DNA of 64,000 bases from Caldithrix sp964598255. Lineage in GTDB: Bacteria > Calditrichota > Calditrichia > Calditrichales > Calditrichaceae. The position numbers and the translations under genes are program-made. How positions within the stretch are numbered: the first letter of the stretch is position 1; every line of letters begins with the position of its first letter. Below the pieces are notes generated by a model. That model saw nothing but the letters and a program-made list of their open reading frames with translations, did no database searches and was not told where the DNA came from. Shown here piece by piece: positions 61,471 to 64,000 of the stretch. The stretch spans positions 1-64,000 of the forward strand of contig CAZRBA010000105.1 in assembly GCA_964598255.1 (NCBI GenBank), read 5' to 3'.

Positions 61471-62004
61471 TTATTGTAAAACTTTAACGATTCCTATTTT
61501 TTGATTGAATTCCGGCGTAAATTTACCAGCCAATTGCTGGCTGAACTTTAAATTGACCACCACCCGTAAATGGCCGTTTTCTTTCACCAGCCCCACCAAA
61601 GCTCCGGCATCCACATATTGTTGCGATGCGCTTACCACCGAAATATTTTTATCTTTGGACTGGCTTAAAATATACAACATCGTATTTTTATCTTGCGTTA
61701 AAGGGGAATCGTAAACAATTAAAATGCTGCCTTGGGGAATAATTTTCAGATTGCTACCAATGCTTCGCGCCTCGGTGTACAAATAAAGTTTAACTTTAAA
61801 ACGGAATTGTGCCGCTGCCCGCCCCAAGGCCGTTTTTTGAATTTCCTGTTCTTCTTGTGGCAGCAAGACACAAATTTCGCTGGCCTGAGGGAAAATATTT
61901 CGGGCCACAAAAAAATATTGTGTCCAGCTTACATTTTGTGTTCGACCGGACTTTACATTCATCAAAAGTACGATAACAATACTTAAAAATGCCAAACGTT
62001 TCAT
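61471..62004 (-). CDS. Secreted protein of unknown function (YfiR/DUF4154-like features)
   Basis: A 177-residue exported protein. The N-terminal signal segment (about 1-22) is followed by a mature domain alternating strands and helices: ICVLLPQEEQEI, GSNLKIIPQGSILIVYDS, SVVSASQQYVDAGALVG and LRVVVNLKFSQQLAG near the end. The last part resembles the NxxxA...G pattern of YfiR/DUF4154 periplasmic proteins, and the fold could be periplasmic-binding-like, but I cannot assign it. It sits between cheW and the receptor, so a role as a periplasmic ligand binder or modulator for that receptor is a reasonable inference. AAGGAG precedes the ATG. Confidence 0.6.
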   Translation of the reverse strand: MKRLAFLSIVIVLLMNVKSGRTQNVSWTQYFFVARNIFPQASEICVLLPQEEQEIQKTALGRAAAQFRFKVKLYLYTEARSIGSNLKIIPQGSILIVYDSPLTQDKNTMLYILSQSKDKNISVVSASQQYVDAGALVGLVKENGHLRVVVNLKFSQQLAGKFTPEFNQKIGIVKVLQ

Positions 62005-62054
62005 GCCTTATTTCTCCTTAAAAGATCATTGTGCGAATTTGCTTTTTGGCCCAC

Positions 62055-62543
62055 TTAAGGCTGCGTTTCCAAATCGGCAATTTCTTCATCAAAAAGCAAG
62101 GCTTCCAAATCCAAAATCATAGTTACCTGTTCGCTGTTTTTGGTTAATCCGCGCAAAAACGGAGTACGCCTGTTCTTCCGCAATTGCGGGGGCGGTTCGA
62201 TTTGTTCCGGAATAACCGTTTGCACTTCGCTTACCGCATCCGCAATAAGCCCGATAAGCATATTGCGTGCTTGCGTTACCACAATACAGGTACGATCGTC
62301 GTAGGCGCGTTCGGGCAGCCCCAAACGTAACCGGGCATCGATTACGGGAATCACCCGTCCGCGCAAGTTGATTACGCCTTTTATCGAGTTTTTTTCATTA
62401 GGCAATGGGGTAATTTTCTGCAAACCGATTATTTCGGCCACGTAGCGAATTTCGAAGGCAAAGCCTTGATCACCCAAGCGGAATACCAGATATTTGTTCT
62501 TTTGCAAATCGATTTCATGATTTGACAAAGTATCTTCGGTCAT
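62055..62543 (-). CDS. cheW: Chemotaxis coupling protein CheW
   Basis: CheW couples CheA to chemoreceptors. The 162-residue protein has YLVFRLGDQGFAFEIRYV, VINLRGRVIPVIDARLRLGL and LIADAVSEVQTV, the standard SH3-like CheW pattern. A strong AAGGAG precedes the ATG. It follows cheA by 12 bp. Confidence 0.95.
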   Translation of the reverse strand: MTEDTLSNHEIDLQKNKYLVFRLGDQGFAFEIRYVAEIIGLQKITPLPNEKNSIKGVINLRGRVIPVIDARLRLGLPERAYDDRTCIVVTQARNMLIGLIADAVSEVQTVIPEQIEPPPQLRKNRRTPFLRGLTKNSEQVTMILDLEALLFDEEIADLETQP

Positions 62544-62555
62544 TCTCTGGCTCCT

Positions 62556-64000
62556 TTATGCTTCCACCGTTGCTATTTTCCACTGCGTATTGGTAGCCAT
62601 TGCTTCCAAATAGCCCAGCATGGCACCCAAATCCAAAACCAGGCAAATAGCACCATTACCCAAAACCGCACAGCCCGATACACCTTCCAACGTTCCCAAA
62701 TAATCGGGTAACGGTTTTAGAACCAGTTGCTGTTCGCCTAATATTTCATCCACCCGAAAGCCAACCGTCTTGCCTCCTATTTCGCTTATCACCACAATGC
62801 CGTCTTCTTGCGACGAATCGGTGGGGCTTCCGCTCTGACGATGGAATTGTTGCAAATGCATTACCGGAATAAATTGCCCGCGCACATTAATAACCTGCTG
62901 CCCGTCTACCAATCGGCTCGTTTGGTTATGGCCCACTTGCAGCGATTCACGAATATCAAGAATGGGAATCGCATAAAGCGTCTCTCCGCTGCGCACCAGC
63001 ATTGCGTCAATAATGGCAGTAGTTAACGGAATTTTCATAATAATCGTTGTTCCCGAATTGGGAACCGTACTTAATGAAATACTACCACGAATTTTTTCGA
63101 TATTTTTTTGCACAACATCCATCCCCACACCGCGACCTGAAATATTGGTAATTTTATCTGCTGTCGAAAAGCCAGGTTCAAAAATCAAATTGTAAATGCT
63201 CTGATCTTCTTCCGGAATATGCCCGTTAGGAATTAGGCCGCGTTGCCAGGCACGCTGTAGTATTTTGTCTTTGTTAAGTCCCTGCCCATCATCTTTGACG
63301 GTAATCCAAATTTGCCCGCCAACCCGTTGCACGTCTATCACTATTTTTCCTTTGCGTGGTTTACCCTTTTTTAGGCGTTGTTCGGGCGTTTCGATGCCAT
63401 GATCCAATGCATTGCGCAAAATATGAATTAACGGATCGGAAATGTGCTCAATTATGGAACGATCCACTTCCGTTTCGTCGCCATTGACAATAAATTCCAC
63501 CTCTTTTTCTTTTTTCGAAGAGATATCGCGTACCAAACGGTGCATTTTGCCCAATAACCCCGATAGCGGAACCATGCGCATGGATGTTGCCAAATCCTGA
63601 AGTTCGCGAATATTTTTCTGCAAATAGAGCAAGGCCTTCAAAAAATCTTCTTCCTGACCATTTTGCGGAACATATCGATTTAACAAGGTCGATTCGGCAA
63701 TGACAATTTCACCCACCAAATCCATCAATTGATTGAGCTTTTCAATATCCACCCGAATAACATCGCTGAGTTTTTGTTTAAAAAAACGCGACGAACTTGG
63801 CGGATGCGTATTTTTTTGTTCGCTTAAAAAAGGCTGCTTTGGCTCAGAAGCTTGTTCTTTTCCGGCTAATTCCGTTTTGTCCGGCAACGAAACAATATCG
63901 TCCATTAAATCCAACAAGGCATTTTTTCCGGCGATTATCGGCGGCTTGTCTTCTTTTATCGCTTCCAATGCCGCGCCAATAAAATCGATAATTTGCAGCA
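62556..64000 (-). CDS. cheA: Chemotaxis histidine kinase CheA (5' end outside the window)
   Basis: The frame is open through the window edge at 64000, so the N-terminus, including the P1 phosphohistidine, is missing; the first visible residues, LQIIDFIGAALEAI, look like the end of P1 or a linker. Then come P3 dimerisation (IEKLNQLMDLVGEIVIAEST), the P4 ATPase (LRNALDHGIETPEQRLKKG, VKDDGQGLN, GRGVGMDVVQ) and the P5 CheW-like domain (LVRSGETLYAIPI, VINVRGQFIPVMHL). A TTG at 63968 is only an internal codon. No P2 domain is evident between the visible start and P3, though the linker is short. Confidence 0.95.
   Translation of the reverse strand, partial: LQIIDFIGAALEAIKEDKPPIIAGKNALLDLMDDIVSLPDKTELAGKEQASEPKQPFLSEQKNTHPPSSSRFFKQKLSDVIRVDIEKLNQLMDLVGEIVIAESTLLNRYVPQNGQEEDFLKALLYLQKNIRELQDLATSMRMVPLSGLLGKMHRLVRDISSKKEKEVEFIVNGDETEVDRSIIEHISDPLIHILRNALDHGIETPEQRLKKGKPRKGKIVIDVQRVGGQIWITVKDDGQGLNKDKILQRAWQRGLIPNGHIPEEDQSIYNLIFEPGFSTADKITNISGRGVGMDVVQKNIEKIRGSISLSTVPNSGTTIIMKIPLTTAIIDAMLVRSGETLYAIPILDIRESLQVGHNQTSRLVDGQQVINVRGQFIPVMHLQQFHRQSGSPTDSSQEDGIVVISEIGGKTVGFRVDEILGEQQLVLKPLPDYLGTLEGVSGCAVLGNGAICLVLDLGAMLGYLEAMATNTQWKIATVEA

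Noticed and set aside
63966..63968. TTG at 63968 as the start of cheA
   Set aside because: The frame continues to the window edge with P1-like sequence, so this is an internal codon of a truncated gene.

Overview
The window reads as a chromosomal stretch of a Gram-negative, diderm bacterium of the FCB side of the tree, most likely Calditrichota (Caldithrix-like) or a close relative. The case rests on a combination of families: a GWxTD-domain secreted protein, an S46 dipeptidyl-peptidase, a DUF5683 protein, a CpoB/YbgF-type lipoprotein, a DAP-type MurE, a FtsI with PASTA repeats, and a complete dcw cluster. This is inference from gene content; no 16S gene is present. The DNA looks moderately AT-rich and codon use looks even throughout. 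I see no prophage, insertion sequence or CRISPR array.

Layout. 1-5256: a gene-poor left edge, then a CpoB-like lipoprotein, peptidase T, a DUF971 protein, tRNA-Thr(CGT), a Cys/Met-metabolism PLP enzyme and a tiny MerR-like protein. 5542-21749 (minus strand): a full division and cell wall operon in the order mraZ-rsmH-ftsL-ftsI-murE-murF-mraY-murD-ftsW-murG-murC-ftsQ-ftsA-ftsZ. It starts from a promoter followed by five phased 5-bp boxes that look like a MraZ operator. 22367-35526 (plus strand): glutamate dehydrogenase; a 1068-residue GAF-like/PEP-synthase-type/nucleotidyltransferase fusion paired with a PAS histidine kinase; an overlapping DUF5683-YfiM-like-PHP trio; a UbiA prenyltransferase; ftsY-rimO; and the GWxTD protein. 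35529-38807 (minus): cystathionine beta-synthase-like gene, murB, murA. 38975-45929: Nudix hydrolase, acyl-ACP thioesterase, tRNA-Leu(TAG), and a methionine/aspartate block in which a SAM-I riboswitch precedes metY-metX-lysC, with asd just upstream. 46130-48271: S46 peptidase.

48272-49320 is a coding-free mosaic of direct repeats, GC hairpins and an inverted module. 49321-64000 (minus) is a chemotaxis and signalling cluster: cheA (cut by the window edge), cheW, a secreted protein, a poly-HAMP chemoreceptor, cheR, cheB, then cheY, a CheZ-like phosphatase, a small unknown protein, a FapA/DUF342 protein, a GAF plus degenerate GGDEF-like protein, a receiver protein, an NtrC-family regulator and a CheD-HDOD fusion.

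Themes. Nearly all peptidoglycan precursor enzymes from MurA to MurG are here, tying wall synthesis to division genes. Methionine synthesis is under SAM feedback that probably extends to aspartate kinase. Candidate promoters share a TTGAxx-N17-TATATT-like form at several independent loci. The least ordinary items are the GAF/PEP-synthase/nucleotidyltransferase fusion with its kinase, the CheD-HDOD fusion, the MraZ-type operator and the repeat mosaic.
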